Source: Nymphaea colorata
Lineage: Eukaryota > Streptophyta > Magnoliopsida > Nymphaeales > Nymphaeaceae
Assembly: GCF_008831285.2 (NCBI RefSeq)
Contig: NC_045146.1
Span: 7,698,972 to 7,762,971, forward strand
Length of the DNA stretch: 64,000 nt
Reading direction: 5' to 3'
In this document: positions 1 through 11,220 of the stretch, in pieces
How the letters are laid out: every line of letters begins with the position of its first letter
How positions within the stretch are numbered: position 1 is the first letter of the stretch
The notes under the pieces: generated by a model
Seen by the model: the letters and a program-made list of their open reading frames with translations, nothing else
Told to the model about the DNA's origin: nothing
Databases searched by the model: none
Translations under genes and position numbers: made by a program

Positions 1-89
1 ATACAACTATGACATCTTGCTAAATAACTAGTCTTCTGTCATGCACACTACTCTTCCCATCGAAGTCATGCAATACTTGAGAAGATGCA

Positions 90-1559
90 TCACCATTTAG
101 TTCCTGCATTTCAGAAATTAAAAAGACAAACAAATAATTAGGTTATCACCATAAAGTATTAAAATAATAAAGTATAATTAAAACAATGACATATAATATA
201 ATGAGAATGTTACACAATCAATATCTTACTTGAAACATAATCATTCCACATTGTTGAAGTAATCTGCTCACGAAGTTCATTGTTGCTACCACGTATTTGC
301 GTTTGTTCAGTATTTTCATCATCATTTATAATTTCACTTACTTCACTATCATTTATATCATCAGAAGGAAATTGTTCAGCATTTGGATTGTGGTTGATTA
401 TAAAATTATGAAGAACACATGTTGCTTGTACAATTTTAACTTGAGTGGATATTGGATATGACACATGATTCTTCAAAATCGGAAACCTTGCCTTAAGCAA
501 ACCAAATGCTCTCTCCACAGTAGTGCGCAAAGATGAATGTCTATAGTTGTACAATTCTTCTTCTGTCTCAATTTGCCTAGATCCAGACACATTAAACTCT
601 GATAGATGGTACCGACATCTTCTATATAGAGTTAATAATCCAACAATATTTGGGTATCCAGCATCAGCAAGATAATATTTACCTATTTCATAATCAACAA
701 TATGTGTTTTGTCAGTCAAACAATTAAATTAATGATAGTAAATTTAAATCATGAATCTTTATTTTCTTACCATGTGAAATTTCTAATGGATGAAGATTAT
801 CTTCCAATGCACTATACAATACTCTTGCATCAGTTGCACTTCCTTCCCAACCGGCTAGTATATAGTGAAACCGCATATCGAATCCCACCACTGCTAAAAC
901 ATTTTGAGATAAAAACCCTTTTCTATTTCGCCAACGATTTTGGCCATCTCTTCGAACATATACTGGAATGTGTGTACCATCAATTGCTCCCAAACAATCC
1001 TATTGATACGTAATATGTGTTAGTATTCTAAATGTTTTATCATAAATAAAAATGTTGACTATATCTATTATGGATTATAGTTGTTTACCTTAAAATATGG
1101 AAAGAAACGTGGATCTCCTCTAATTCGAGCTGGTGTAGTATCATCTCTACGTCCCACGTATTCATGTGCAATGCGAAGAATTGCTTTCAAAACTAAGTTG
1201 AAGTACTTACTAATTGTTTGTCCTGAGTGCTGAAAATCATATTGGGTTCGTCGATTTCGTTGATCATGTCCCAAAGTAACGAGAAACATCGCTACTTGTT
1301 CTTCAATTGTGATTTCTCTTGCATCACACAATAACTCCCTACTTTTTAGCAAATTGCATAATAATGCATATGTTCGTTGATCTACCCTCAATAGATCTAA
1401 ACAATTTCTTGGGTGTCCGTGCATACAGTCATGCACAAATTGGGCTCCTGCTAGTCGATTAGTATGTACTAAATTTCTAGTAGGTCTACTTTGAGCTTTC
1501 AAGCGTTCCATCATCAACCACATAAGAAGAATAAAGATAACTGTGGATATTTCGTCCAT
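90..1559 (-). CDS. PIF/Harbinger transposase (DDE_Tnp_4 / HARBI1-like nuclease), four exons, apparently intact
   Basis: A cut-and-paste transposase of the PIF/Harbinger superfamily, which acts in the nucleus with a Myb-like partner and targets TTA/TAA. Predicted exons on the minus strand are 1559-1089, 999-771, 682-230 and 103-90, 1167 nt including the stop, about 388 residues, within the family range. All introns are short (89, 88 and 126 bp) and GT-AG. Exon 1 carries the N-terminal helical DNA-binding region. Exon 2 begins with the first catalytic Asp in GAIDGTH (about residue 164) and holds a second in WEGSATDAR (about 214). Exon 3 has the YLADAGYPN block and the Glu of TVERAFGLLK. No stop or frameshift is visible across the three main exons. 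The ATG at 1559 follows a possible acceptor (TTATCAG), so a 5' leader intron is likely. The fourth exon is the weakest part; without it the frame runs to a stop at 210-212. Domain assignment is by recalled family motifs. Confidence 0.85.
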
Positions 1560-1781
1560 CCTGATAATAAATACATAAATTTCATGAGAATAAACACTAT
1601 TTAATTGCAAGCATGAGTTTATAGCAATTTACTATATATCGCAAATTATAAACAATTAAAAACATCAAAAATACACTATTACAAACAACTATTATATATC
1701 ACAAATTACAAACAATTACACATATCAAAAGTAATGCAGAAACCTCCATAATGATACTTAGCTACAAACATTACCTACCGT

Positions 1782-2607
1782 TTAGCCAATCTGCATGCGC
1801 AACCAAGTAACCTGCAACTCACGTGGCATCATAAGAAAAGCATTTGCTTTATCAAAATTAGAGAGTAAATCAACTGATCTGAAAAACAAATGATTATCTA
1901 TTTCCTCTTTTGCATGCATATCTCTTAAAATTGCTCCACTCTTCTGCAAAATAGTTGCAGGTTGGGTTTCCACAAGTTGCCGTATGTACTCACCAATGGT
2001 TTCAAAAGTATCATCATTCATGGTTGTAGAGGTTCTCGCTTTTTTGTTTCCCCTCATGCTGTTAGAGGTTTCTCCCTGAGTATGAGTATTGCTATCCATT
2101 GGTGAAGTAGGTAACTGAAAATCATTCTCATCTTGCTCATCCACATTTATTTGTATATCATCTAGTGGTCTACTATCTACGCCACTCCTATTGTCACCCA
2201 ATGCAGTAGAAGAACCCCAAATTTCTATTGCATGCTCATAATATTTCCATGTTGCTGGCAATTTATATTTTTTTCTATTTGGGTCCTTTTGTATATATTC
2301 TTTCCACACATTATCATCTGCTTGTATAATTTTTTTTATCTGGGTCCCACCCAAATCCTGAAGCAGTAAGCATCTCTTTCATCAGTTGTAAGTCAGGTTT
2401 TGCTCTTTTCAACTTGTTTCGAATTTTCTCTAATGTAAACATTGGTCCATATGCTTCTATCATTTTTTGTTCAACCACCTTCATAGCAGTTTCTTTTAGT
2501 CCACCTGATGTTCGTATTCCTGGAATCTTTGCTTGCTCTAACATCATGTCAAATAAAAACTGCACTTGATTTTCATCCCACTGTAGTTTGTCATGGTGGC
2601 TACTCAT
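1782..2607 (-). pseudogene. PIF/Harbinger ORF1, Myb/SANT-like DNA-binding protein, broken by a +1 frameshift
   Basis: This is the transposase's partner gene, lying upstream on the same strand. It begins at 2607 and opens with a Myb_DNA-bind_3-like trihelix domain (WDENQVQFLFDMMLEQ, then an SGFGWD motif), about residues 9-90. In such elements ORF1 protein binds DNA and helps bring in the transposase. The frame breaks at a run of eight A on the minus strand (2330-2337): upstream reading ends shortly after in a stop, while the next frame continues the family pattern (WKEYIQKDP, then a Ser/Thr/Asn-rich linker and a C-terminal helical segment) to a stop at 1782. One fewer A would keep a single frame. 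The break may be genuine decay or an assembly/indel error in a homopolymer. If the break is real, the element lacks one of its two usual proteins. Confidence 0.8.
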
Positions 2608-2609
2608 CT

Positions 2610-3340
2610 AAGTTTAACAAATAGAAGTACAAGAAAATCAAACAATTTAGTTACATGAAATAAGTTTAAACAATTGACTACTTGTGCAAATAAGCAAATA
2701 TACAATCAGCAACATCAAATAAACAAATATGTTTAAGCAATGAACAGACCGATCAAGAAGTCCCCATTTACATTATAGTTCAACTCTCTGATAAGCCACA
2801 TCAAGGACATGTGCACTTTGGTGATGATATAATGGACATTATCAAAGCAATTACAAGCAACTCATGGAGCAAGAAGGTCATTTTTCCCCCCTTTCTAGTA
2901 CGTGCATGTGTAATTTAACATACGTGCATTTGAAAAGACATGCACGTACCATAGAGTCTGGGTTAATGAACAGAGATTAATTCTGATTTTCATATATAAA
3001 CAGCGTTCACAATCATATTATCATTGTCCCATAACATCAGCCAATATATTATTAAACTTTTCATTTTGTTTTTATATTTCCCCGATGCAGGCCCCGATAC
3101 AAAGGATCATATGAGCCAAAACGTCGTATCAATTGGAAAAACTATATGCTGCGCTACCAATATTCACTACTTTTCTCATTGATTCCAGGAAAATGGTAAT
3201 TTGCGTTCTTTATCTACCATACAGAAAGATATTCAGATTGTCAGGCATATGTCTACATCTAAAATAACGTCTTTCGGCTACATTTGCATGCATGCTTGAT
3301 TGATACTCTTCTATTGATGATTAATTAGTAACATTAATCT
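2610..3340. other. Upstream flank of the Harbinger element, no gene seen
   Basis: AT-rich DNA that should contain the 5' promoter and terminal repeat of the Harbinger element. I searched by eye for a GGGCCTGTTTGG-like end next to TTA/TAA and did not find a convincing one. No coding region is supported. Confidence 0.4.
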
Positions 3341-3359
3341 TAATTCTTAAGCAGCCAAG

Positions 3360-3720
3360 TATTGACAATATGGCATCAGCTAAGGAATGATCAGCCACGG
3401 CTACAGCAGAACGGGCAGGAGATGACAACTCTGCTACAGATAAGGCTGATTACCGCACTGAAAGAAGCAGCGTAATTGAAGGAAAATCAAAACAAAACCA
3501 GAATAACAATTATCGCGTCTCATGATTCTTGGTCAGTGGCGATAAGAACATGGGAAAATATTTTTGTAAATTCCAGCATCTCTAAATATCTCTGTACATC
3601 GGTGATAATAAAATAGCATTTGCTTTGCTTCTCGTGGACGTAGGTTCTTGCTAGAACTGAACGAAGTTTTCTTCTCTGCTTTTATGTTTTTCACCAACAA
3701 GATCTCCATAATCTTCGCAA
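3360..3720 (+). mobile_element. Possible Ty1/copia LTR fragment
   Basis: The stretch ATAAAATAGCATTTGC followed by TTCTCGTGGACGTAGG (about 3606-3644) resembles the polyadenylation/R-U5 part of many plant copia LTRs, where a polyA signal is followed by a CTCGTGGACGTAG box. No tRNA primer-binding site, second LTR or target duplication could be located, so the limits are approximate. It may be a solo-LTR remnant or a chance resemblance. Confidence 0.35.
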
Positions 3721-4484
3721 GCTAGAAAATTAAATTTTAAGACCATGTTAGGAGTTCATATGTTGAGGCCCACTACTTCCTGGACAATCCAGAAGAGAAA
3801 TAGGCATGGGTTAGTGCAAATGAAGTTGCTTCATTCTTTGCTGGTAGAAGAGGGGGATAGATTGGCCCTTACGGGAAAAACAGAAGAAAAAGGTTGCGTT
3901 TGATGGGACATGATACAGCCAGAAAGTGAAAATTTCCCCACAAGAATCTGATTTGGGTTATGTACGTGACTGTGTGGGTTTGTGATTTTAATCACATAAA
4001 GAGGCTGTCCCCAAAAAAACAAATTCTCCTTGATTGGTTTCAAGTGATGGCAGTGGTACACCTTCAATTTAGAAATTTTTGTTTTATGAACTATGAATGA
4101 GGTTAGATCAGAAAAACAGAAAATATTTCAGTAAGACATATACAATATTCAAACTATGCATAACACATCATCTTCTTTGCTCTCCCCTTCCCAACCTCAA
4201 AGAAATGACAAAAAAGAAAATGGAAAAGGACCTGGCAAATTCAGAGTATTGACATAAAGTACATCCAAAATGTTCTGCTATAAAGAAGCACAGATAGATA
4301 AACTCGTTTCTATTCCACTTGTTTCTTCTGATATGTAATTTACTAAAACAGAGCGACTGATTTCCATGACCCACACGTTGAGAACAGAGATAATTCTCGA
4401 TATGCAGCAACAAATGGAGAAACACCAACCTAATGAAATGCAAATGACAAACTATTTGGTCACGTTGGCAAGACCTTAGACAAA
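3721..4484. other. No gene identified
   Basis: Reading frames of 78 and 91 codons occur on the minus strand but have no recognisable domain or exon structure. I see no RNA gene or element end here. Confidence 0.4.
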
Positions 4485-4548
4485 GAAAAAACTACAATCC
4501 TTTATCTTAAAGCTGAGAAAAAACTACAATCCTTTATCTTAAAGCTGA
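4485..4548. repeat. Perfect 32-bp tandem duplication
   Basis: Two identical adjacent copies, 4485-4516 and 4517-4548, each containing GAAAAAACTACAATCC followed by TTTATCTTAAAGCT. The lack of differences implies a recent event. Confidence 0.9.
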
Positions 4549-5770
4549 ACACTTATTTGCAATCAAACTCCAGTTTTAAACTCATAGATTGAGAAAAGAG
4601 GAAACAGATAGGATTAAAACTACACATTGATCTGTCCCTCAATTATCTCCTGGTTCTTTTACTCATTCATCTTAGATGGCATGGAATTTCATAATGCATA
4701 AATTTCATTTGTCAAACTCCTTTGGTTGGGGAGGGAGGAGGCTCTCTAGAGAGAGAGAGAGAGTGAGAGAGAGATTGCAAGGATTTATCATTTATCAAAT
4801 ATAAAACGACAGACAAACATGAAAAGAAGGTACCATAAAAAAATTTATGCCGCCAATTCCCCTGATTGGAGGAAAATAAAAGAAAATTAAGGAAGAAGTT
4901 ATTAGATTTTTCATTACATGAGATGCAACTGTCTCTGCAGGGATAACTGCACTGACATATAACAGACATTGGTCTTCTCCCATCAAGAAAGGCAAATAAT
5001 GTCACCTCAAAATCTAATGGTCACTAGGATACAATTTCAATTTAAAACTGAAAATATGAGCAGGAAATTGAAATGTAATGGCTACTTTGTACATGATATG
5101 CAATGCAATTTCAATAAAGATGAGTCTAATTTATAGCTAATAGTGTAGCACCTATTATGCTGGGAACTCGGGGGCTTAAATATAAACTGAGGCTTTAGTT
5201 GCCTTCTCAGAAGGCTATCTTAATCAGCTGAAAAAGAGAAATACACAAATGGTGGGTCTTACTGACTCAGTGAGCATAATACAGTGAGATAATATGAATC
5301 AAAAGAAAACACATGATATCAACAGTCAAGAGATCACACCATATAAACAAGCATTCAAGCATATCTCTTAGAGTTGTTTTACGCTTAAAACTTAAATGTC
5401 TGCCATTGAACTCACTGAAAATTCAATTGACTGCTATTGGACTTTTAGCTTTCGTATATCAATCTCTTTTCTTAGATTACAATAATACTATTTATTATTG
5501 TAGACATCAGGCCTGATATATAGTGCTTGGAAGTTTGGTCGATCGTCATTCAAAAAAAAAGAGCAGGAAAGAAGGAACTTAACGAGTTGGTGTTCAGGCA
5601 CTTCATCTTCTTTGAACTTAACGAGTACCAACAGAGTAATTCAGGAAAAAAGAAAAAAAAAACAAGCGCAAATATGCAGTTCAAAAGGCAAAGCTTGAGT
5701 GTCATTCGTATTTACCGGCCTGACTTATATACAGATTCAGGAGATGCATATCATCATTACAAAGGATCAA
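4549..5770. other. No gene identified; (AG)n run
   Basis: AT-rich DNA with an (AG)n-rich run at about 4745-4775. Short frames on both strands show no family signature. Confidence 0.4.
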
Positions 5771-6430
5771 TGAACACTAACCAAGCAGAGAGAAAGAGGA
5801 CGCCCTTACCTCGACGAGAAGCTGTTGTTGGGCTGCAATGGAAGCTACGACTGGTCTGCTGGTAGCCTGTAAACGATAACCGGCAATGGAAAAAGGGCAA
5901 AAAAAAGGAGTAAGCCTATGGTCATGGAAAAGGAAAACAACAGAGAGAAAGAAAGAGAGAAACAACCTGCGTCTAACCTCGACAGAGATGTGGAAGAGTC
6001 GTTGCTGCAGAGAGCTGTCGTTCCTGCTAAGGAGAGGAGAAGAGGAAGCTGAGGAGCTGCTAGGCGGAGAGGTTGCAGATTGCTTGATAGGCAGGGCGAG
6101 GGGCAGCTGAAGGAGGCGAGAGGTTGAAGGAGGGTGAAGAAGCGTGAGGGGCAAGGAAGACAAGAAGGGGCTACAGGGTGACGGCTAGGGCAGCTCGGGC
6201 GACAGAGGAGAAGGGGAGAAATAGGAATAGGGCAGCACGGGGGCGTAGATGAGGGCGGAGATAGAGGAGAAAGTAAGGTTGGGGGCGGAGAAGAGGAGAA
6301 AGGCAGGAGAGATGGAGGCGGAGGTGAAGGAGAAGGAGATGGGGGCAGAGGTCGAGGGCTCGGGGAGAAGGAGATGGGGGCAGAGGCCGAGGGATCGGGG
6401 TCGTCGGGGGCAGGAGTCAATTTTCTGTCA
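5771..6430. other. Purine-rich GC-elevated block without recognised gene
   Basis: The plus strand is dominated by GAGGAG/GGCAG words, so the minus strand reads as Pro/Ser-rich frames up to 191 codons. Such frames are expected from biased composition, and no conserved domain is seen. It could be a transposon-captured or degenerate genic fragment. I do not call a gene. Confidence 0.4.
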
Positions 6431-6435
6431 TGTCT

Positions 6436-6605
6436 GTTCCGAGGGTTAGCTCGGAACGGATAGGAACAAAAAAATCATTTATACCCTCTTTCAGTCGTCC
6501 GTCCTGTCCAGTCTGTCCGGTGTCCACCGTTTGATGAAGAAATCTGCTAAACAGGACACGCGTGTCCTGTTCTGCGTGTCCTGTGGCCACCAAACGACCT
6601 CTTAA
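6436..6605. repeat. Palindrome-rich block, possible transposon end
   Basis: GTTCCGAG and CTCGGAAC form an 8-bp inverted pair at 6436-6457. A perfect 20-bp palindrome lies at 6551-6570 (ACAGGACACG and its mirror). GTGTCC/CTGTCC words recur throughout. The right edge, read on the minus strand, is GAGGTCGTTTGGTGG next to TTA, like a Harbinger- or hAT-type end. No matching left end was found. Confidence 0.45.
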
Positions 6606-6669
6606 TGTACATCTTATTGGATAAAACAAAAGTTCATTTTTTTTGAACTGAGGGTGAGCCAAGAACACC

Positions 6670-7106
6670 AGCCTTATTATCTATTGAAAAAGTTGTAACA
6701 TATGCCTAATTATGTGGAAGATAGAAAGCTTCGATATGATTTCAACAAATAGGTAGTCTAATTAAGTGCTTCAAAAAAAAAACTTATTATATGAAAAATT
6801 GATCATTTTTTAAATGACATTCTTAGTTTAAAAAGGAAAAGAAAAGGAAACTACATATTCTCCTATTTTTTAATTACAGTGATGCACTCGAACAGGTCCC
6901 GTTTTTTATTCCCATGATATGATTGCCTTTATCTAATTGGATAAAAATCAAAGGATTTTGAAAAATGTAAAATATAAAAAGAAATTGAAATCCAACTATG
7001 TTGGCAAGTTAAATAAGATCTGATAAGTGAGGTGCATATGCCTTCAGTATGTTTTGAATATTGAAATGATTCTTTAACAAATAGGCACATAAAAAATGCC
7101 TAGAAT
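6670..7106. other. No gene identified
   Basis: AT-rich DNA with homopolymer A and T runs and no supported coding region or repeat boundary. Confidence 0.4.
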
Positions 7107-7230
7107 ACCAAAATAAAATGATGTTGCTAAGAGGTATAACTGAACCCTTTGCACATGGTGAGATCTAGACCAAAATAAAATGGTATTGCTAAGAGGTATA
7201 ATTGAACCCTCTGCACATGGTGAGATCTAG
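7107..7230. repeat. 62-bp tandem duplication, two copies
   Basis: Copy 1 is 7107-7168 and copy 2 is 7169-7230. Both run from ACCAAAATAAAATG to GAGATCTAG with only about four substitutions. Confidence 0.85.
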
Positions 7231-7837
7231 ATTTCTAGGGTCACAACTACTAAAAGTTTTTTTTTTTGAGCAAACCCATGGCAACACTTACATACACTTC
7301 AAACTGTACCATATAAAATAGTTCCAACTACTGCATACGAGAAATAGGCAGTTACTAAACTAGATCTCAACAACCTTAAGATACAGAGATTTATAGCGCA
7401 TCCAAATATCTCATATTCAAATTTGATAAATTGGGTAATAGATCTATAAGATACAAGTTCATTGGATATTTGAAAATGAAATACATAAATATATAGGAAA
7501 AATAAAATCACCCGTCTACCTTTGTGGCTAAATTATTATTATTTTTTGTTTTGTGTCATTAAAAACTATCACAACTGACTATTGCAAATGCAGCCTCTTT
7601 AGCAACACAAAATACAAAATAATCATCCGGCCATAAAGGTAGGATCGCGATTTGAATTTTTCTATATATATATAAATAGAGAGAGAGAGAGATTGAACTC
7701 AGCCGATTGCCTCTGCAACCGGATACATTTTTATTTTGTGTCACTGAAAACTTTCAAAAAGATGCATTCTGGCGCTAAAATTAGTGGTCAAAGCAACGAG
7801 CAATCGCAAAAGTTCCTTTTATGATGCTTTTTACCCC

Positions 7838-7843
7838 ACACAT

Positions 7844-7940
<97 letters not shown>
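7838..7940. repeat. Compound microsatellite (AC)n(AT)n
   Basis: An (AC)n run of about 25 bp passes directly into an uninterrupted (AT)n array of about 75 bp. Frames read as poly-IleTyr through here and are not genes. Confidence 0.95.
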
Positions 7941-7942
<2 letters not shown>

Positions 7943-8912
7943 AACATATCATTAAAAAAAAAAGAAAATAAAAGCAAAAGAGGGCAGACAAAACCCTTGA
8001 ATGTGACCTCCCGCACACTCTCTCCATTATTCCCCCATCTACCACCTTCCTCCGCCCTACCCGCCTCCCCAACAAAACCTGCCTGACCCCGTCCCCTGCC
8101 GAATCCCCCTGCCCTTCCCTTTGTTGTCTACATTGCCCAAATAAGCAAGGTCGCCTCCACCGGACCTGTTCCATCTCCCTGCTCGGACAAACACCACCAC
8201 CGACAAACTATCCTTTCCAGTTGAACGAACTGCTTCACCTTTGGACGTGCATCGAATTTATCCCAAGCTTCTGCTATTGCTATCCGTTTTTCTCCTTGCT
8301 TTTATCCTCTTTTCTTTTATACTCCCCTTCTCTTTTTCGTTCTTTCTCCATTTTTTCTTTTTCTTTTGCCCTTTCACCCACACAATCATAATCAGATGTT
8401 TTTATTTTTGGGTTTTTTTTTCCACTATGCAATTCCTAAAAATGAGGTTCATCATCTTGAGATATCAAAAGAAAACAAAAGGTGTTTTGTCTATTCTGTC
8501 AAAAAAAAAAAAGGAAGTGTTCATGCTGGATGTTGAGCCTCCATGGTTGTCAATCCAGCCCCTCCACTGCCTTATCTACCAGAAAATACTGGCACCCCTT
8601 TTTAGTGACTCCATGAATAGGTCCTTCCAGAAATCGACATCGTCACAACCCTCGCTCGATCTTTCTCTCTTTTTGTTTTTGTTTTTCTTTTTGGGTAATG
8701 CTCGTTTACAGTTATCTTTGTCCGGGTACCCAGGAGGCGACGATTTCAATTATGATTATTTTTTTAATGTTTTACTTGTTGCCGATGGTAGCTTCTTTGA
8801 ATAACCAACAGATGTAGGAAATAGATTGATAGATTGTTAATAGAACGCTAAAGACCTCAAAGTTCTATACCCTTGTTGAAGTCCCAATTGACTTTTTTGT
8901 TTAAATTTTTCT
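7941..8912. other. Pyrimidine-rich intergenic DNA, no supported gene
   Basis: A C-rich patch (about 8035-8200) is followed by T-rich DNA. The longest plus-strand frame, 8241-8804, has no ATG near its start (it opens with TTG) and encodes a Phe/Leu-rich low-complexity product with no recognised domain. I see no splice-supported gene. Confidence 0.4.
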
Positions 8913-8915
8913 TTA

Positions 8916-9308
8916 GGGCCTGTTTGGCAGGAGGGAAAGGGAGGGGTTGAGCAATCCCTCCTTTGTTTGGTTGGAAGGAGAGGGAAAGAAAAGGAAAGGA
9001 AAGGGAGGGATTGTTTAGTGTAAATCCCTCCCCTCTCAAATCGGACGGATTGGGAAGGAAATGAAAGAAAGTAAGTGAAAAAGTTTTTTGTTCCCATACT
9101 ACCCCTCCTTTTTTTTCACCCATTTCTAAATCTATGTGTTATTTAGTCTTTTTTTTATTACATTCCTTTCCTTTCCCTTTCTATCCAAACAACATTTTTA
9201 ATCAACTCTTTCCATTCCTTTACATTTCATTCCTTTCCCTTCCCTTTCTCTTCCCTTCCCTTTCCTTTTCCTCCCTTTCCCTCCCTTTCCCTCCTACCAA
9301 ACAGGCCC
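8916..9308. mobile_element. Tourist-type MITE (PIF/Harbinger superfamily), 393 bp
   Basis: Terminal inverted repeats of 30 bp (8916-8945 and 9279-9308) match at 29 of 30 positions and begin GGGCCTGTTTGG. The element is flanked by identical TTA trinucleotides (8913-8915 and 9309-9311), the classical Harbinger target duplication. The interior is purine-rich on the left and pyrimidine-rich on the right, with GTTTGG words repeated inside, so most of the element can fold back. It has no coding capacity and would depend on a transposase such as the one at 90-1559; that link is inferred. Confidence 0.92.
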
Positions 9309-9311
9309 TTA

Positions 9312-10425
9312 GTGTTGCACTTGTACGGGTTAGCAGGGCTCTTTATTGCGGCCAGAAAGAGTTCAGCTGCCACGCCCAAGTGAGGATTGTTTTAAACAAC
9401 CCCATGAAACTGCAATTGCATGGTGATGGGGCCTCACATTGAGTTTTCCTAAACTTCAACTGCTTTCCTTATCTTGTTTAGAATGGATCGATGGTTTTTA
9501 ACATAAGCAGTTTGTTAACATGAGCATCTGTGGTTCATTGATCAAGAATAGGTAAGACAAGCTCTCCCAAATGGAAATATTATGAACCAAACCTTATTTC
9601 ATGGAAGATCAAGTATATATTTTGATATTCTCCCTCGAGAAAATTACTGAATCTAAGGGATGTTCCACTAAAAAAGGCCTCGATGTTTTGATCTCTGATT
9701 CATATTGTTGGTGGGATATGCAGAACCCAAGTGAACAAGTGTTACATGTGCATGCATCGTTTTAGATGCACATGGCTCAGTGATATGAACCAATCGATTG
9801 GCTATGCGTCTGGACTGAAGACATGGGCAAAGTGGGTAGAGTCGGATGTAGATCCAGCGACGACCAAATTAAATCTCAATCAATAGAATAAGATGAAAAG
9901 AAAAAAAAAAAAAACACTTAAAAAACCTCATGAAAAAAACAAAGCATAGAAACCATAAAAAGCAAAATTCAATTGACGATTGCAAGCAAGTTCATGATTA
10001 GAAGGAAACCCACAAACTTGCCAATAAGATGACTCATTTGCATTGCACATGGAGTCATTACATATCACTTCCCAACTGGCGACCATTGGGACAAGAAAGA
10101 GAATATGGTTCATAAACCATTTAGGCAAAAGAGACACATGGTATGGAAGGAGCGGAGGGAAGATGGCTTGGTGACACGAAACCCCTGTTTCATACTTTAA
10201 TATCCTACACCTTTGTTACGTACACATGATACCTTAACATATAGTAATGCAAACACAAAGTTGGAGAAAGTTTAACCTCCAGAACACCAATGGTCGTGGA
10301 GTGGTTGTGTTGCAGAAAGGGATCAAAACGCCGCTTGGTGCTGATCACACAGTTATCATGGTAGCTTGCCCTGTTTTAGAATTTTACTAGAAGGCACCTA
10401 AGAAGAAGAGGGCTGGCCATACTAA
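9312..10425. other. No gene identified
   Basis: Ordinary AT-rich intergenic sequence. The frames present are short and show no domain. Confidence 0.4.
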
Positions 10426-11220
10426 CCAAAAAAAATTGAAGAAAAGAAAGGGCAAGTGACGGAACCTACGGATGGGAAGGCGAAGGGCATCGTCGGATGG
10501 CAGCCACCCAATGGTTCTCCTCGCAGGAAGACGTGCAGACAGAGAAGGAAAGGGGGAACAGGTCCGGTGGAGGCAGCCTTGTTTCTCTGAGCGACGAGAG
10601 AGTGGGTGGGAGGGTACCTGATGGGATTCAAGGTTTCTGTCTCCCTTCTTCTGCTGTTATTTTTTTGATGATATATATATATATACACACACAAATTGTC
10701 TGAAGGAAAATGTATCCAACGGATGCATGCTGCGCCATCGAATTTTATTTTCATCGAGCAGCATTGAGTCTTCGACCTTGCCCTGCATTTCCCCTTGACT
10801 CGCTGGATCTCTCTCTTCTCCCTCCAACCCAATGGTGCAGCGTGCTCTCCTTGCACCCGGCGCTGCCTCTTCTCCCCTTGATGGTGCTCTTCACTGATGG
10901 CATGCACCCAGTATGCCCCCCTCTCTCCCACCATTCTCTCCTCTCCCTGTCTCCTCTCTTTCCTATCGCCATCTTTGCTTCTCTTTCCCGCTCCTTTTCT
11001 CCCTGTACTTTCTCCACTTCCCTTTCCTTTTCCGTTTCTTCCTCTCTTCTTCTCTCCCATTGCAAAGCCTTGCTGGCCCAACACGCCCACTGGCAAACTG
11101 ACGCTCGACTTGGTTGTGGAGCCATCGACGAGCCCTACCACCTCATCATCGAAGCAGTCCATCCGACTCACCCTCACTTCTTTTTCTTTCTACATCATTG
11201 GAGATTAGATTACCAGTAGT
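10426..11220. other. GC-elevated, strand-asymmetric block; no supported gene
   Basis: The plus strand from about 10780 is CT-rich with CTCTCC/TTCTCC words. Long frames appear on both strands (169 codons from 10710 on plus; 251 codons ending at 10422 on minus, opening with GTG). They overlap each other, cross an (AT)n(AC)n run at 10671-10692, and are Arg/Lys/Glu- or Ser/Pro-rich, as composition predicts. It may be a decayed gene fragment or 5' leader-like DNA. Confidence 0.4.

Noticed and set aside
5845-6420. Pro/Ser-rich minus frame resembling an extensin-like protein
   Set aside because: Two different frames over the same stretch are equally Pro/Ser-rich, so composition explains it.
7784-8174. 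Frames rich in alternating Ile-Tyr on both strands
   Set aside because: They are translations of the (AT)n array and its flanks, not genes. The same applies at 13118-13339, 25144-25802 and 63088-63576.
8241-8804. 187-codon plus frame with a hydrophobic N terminus
   Set aside because: It starts with TTG, is Phe/Leu-rich from T-rich DNA, and has no recognised domain or splice context.
10422-11177. 251-codon minus frame, the longest in the window
   Set aside because: It opens with GTG, crosses a microsatellite, is Arg/Lys/Glu-rich as expected from purine-rich DNA, and matches nothing I recognise.
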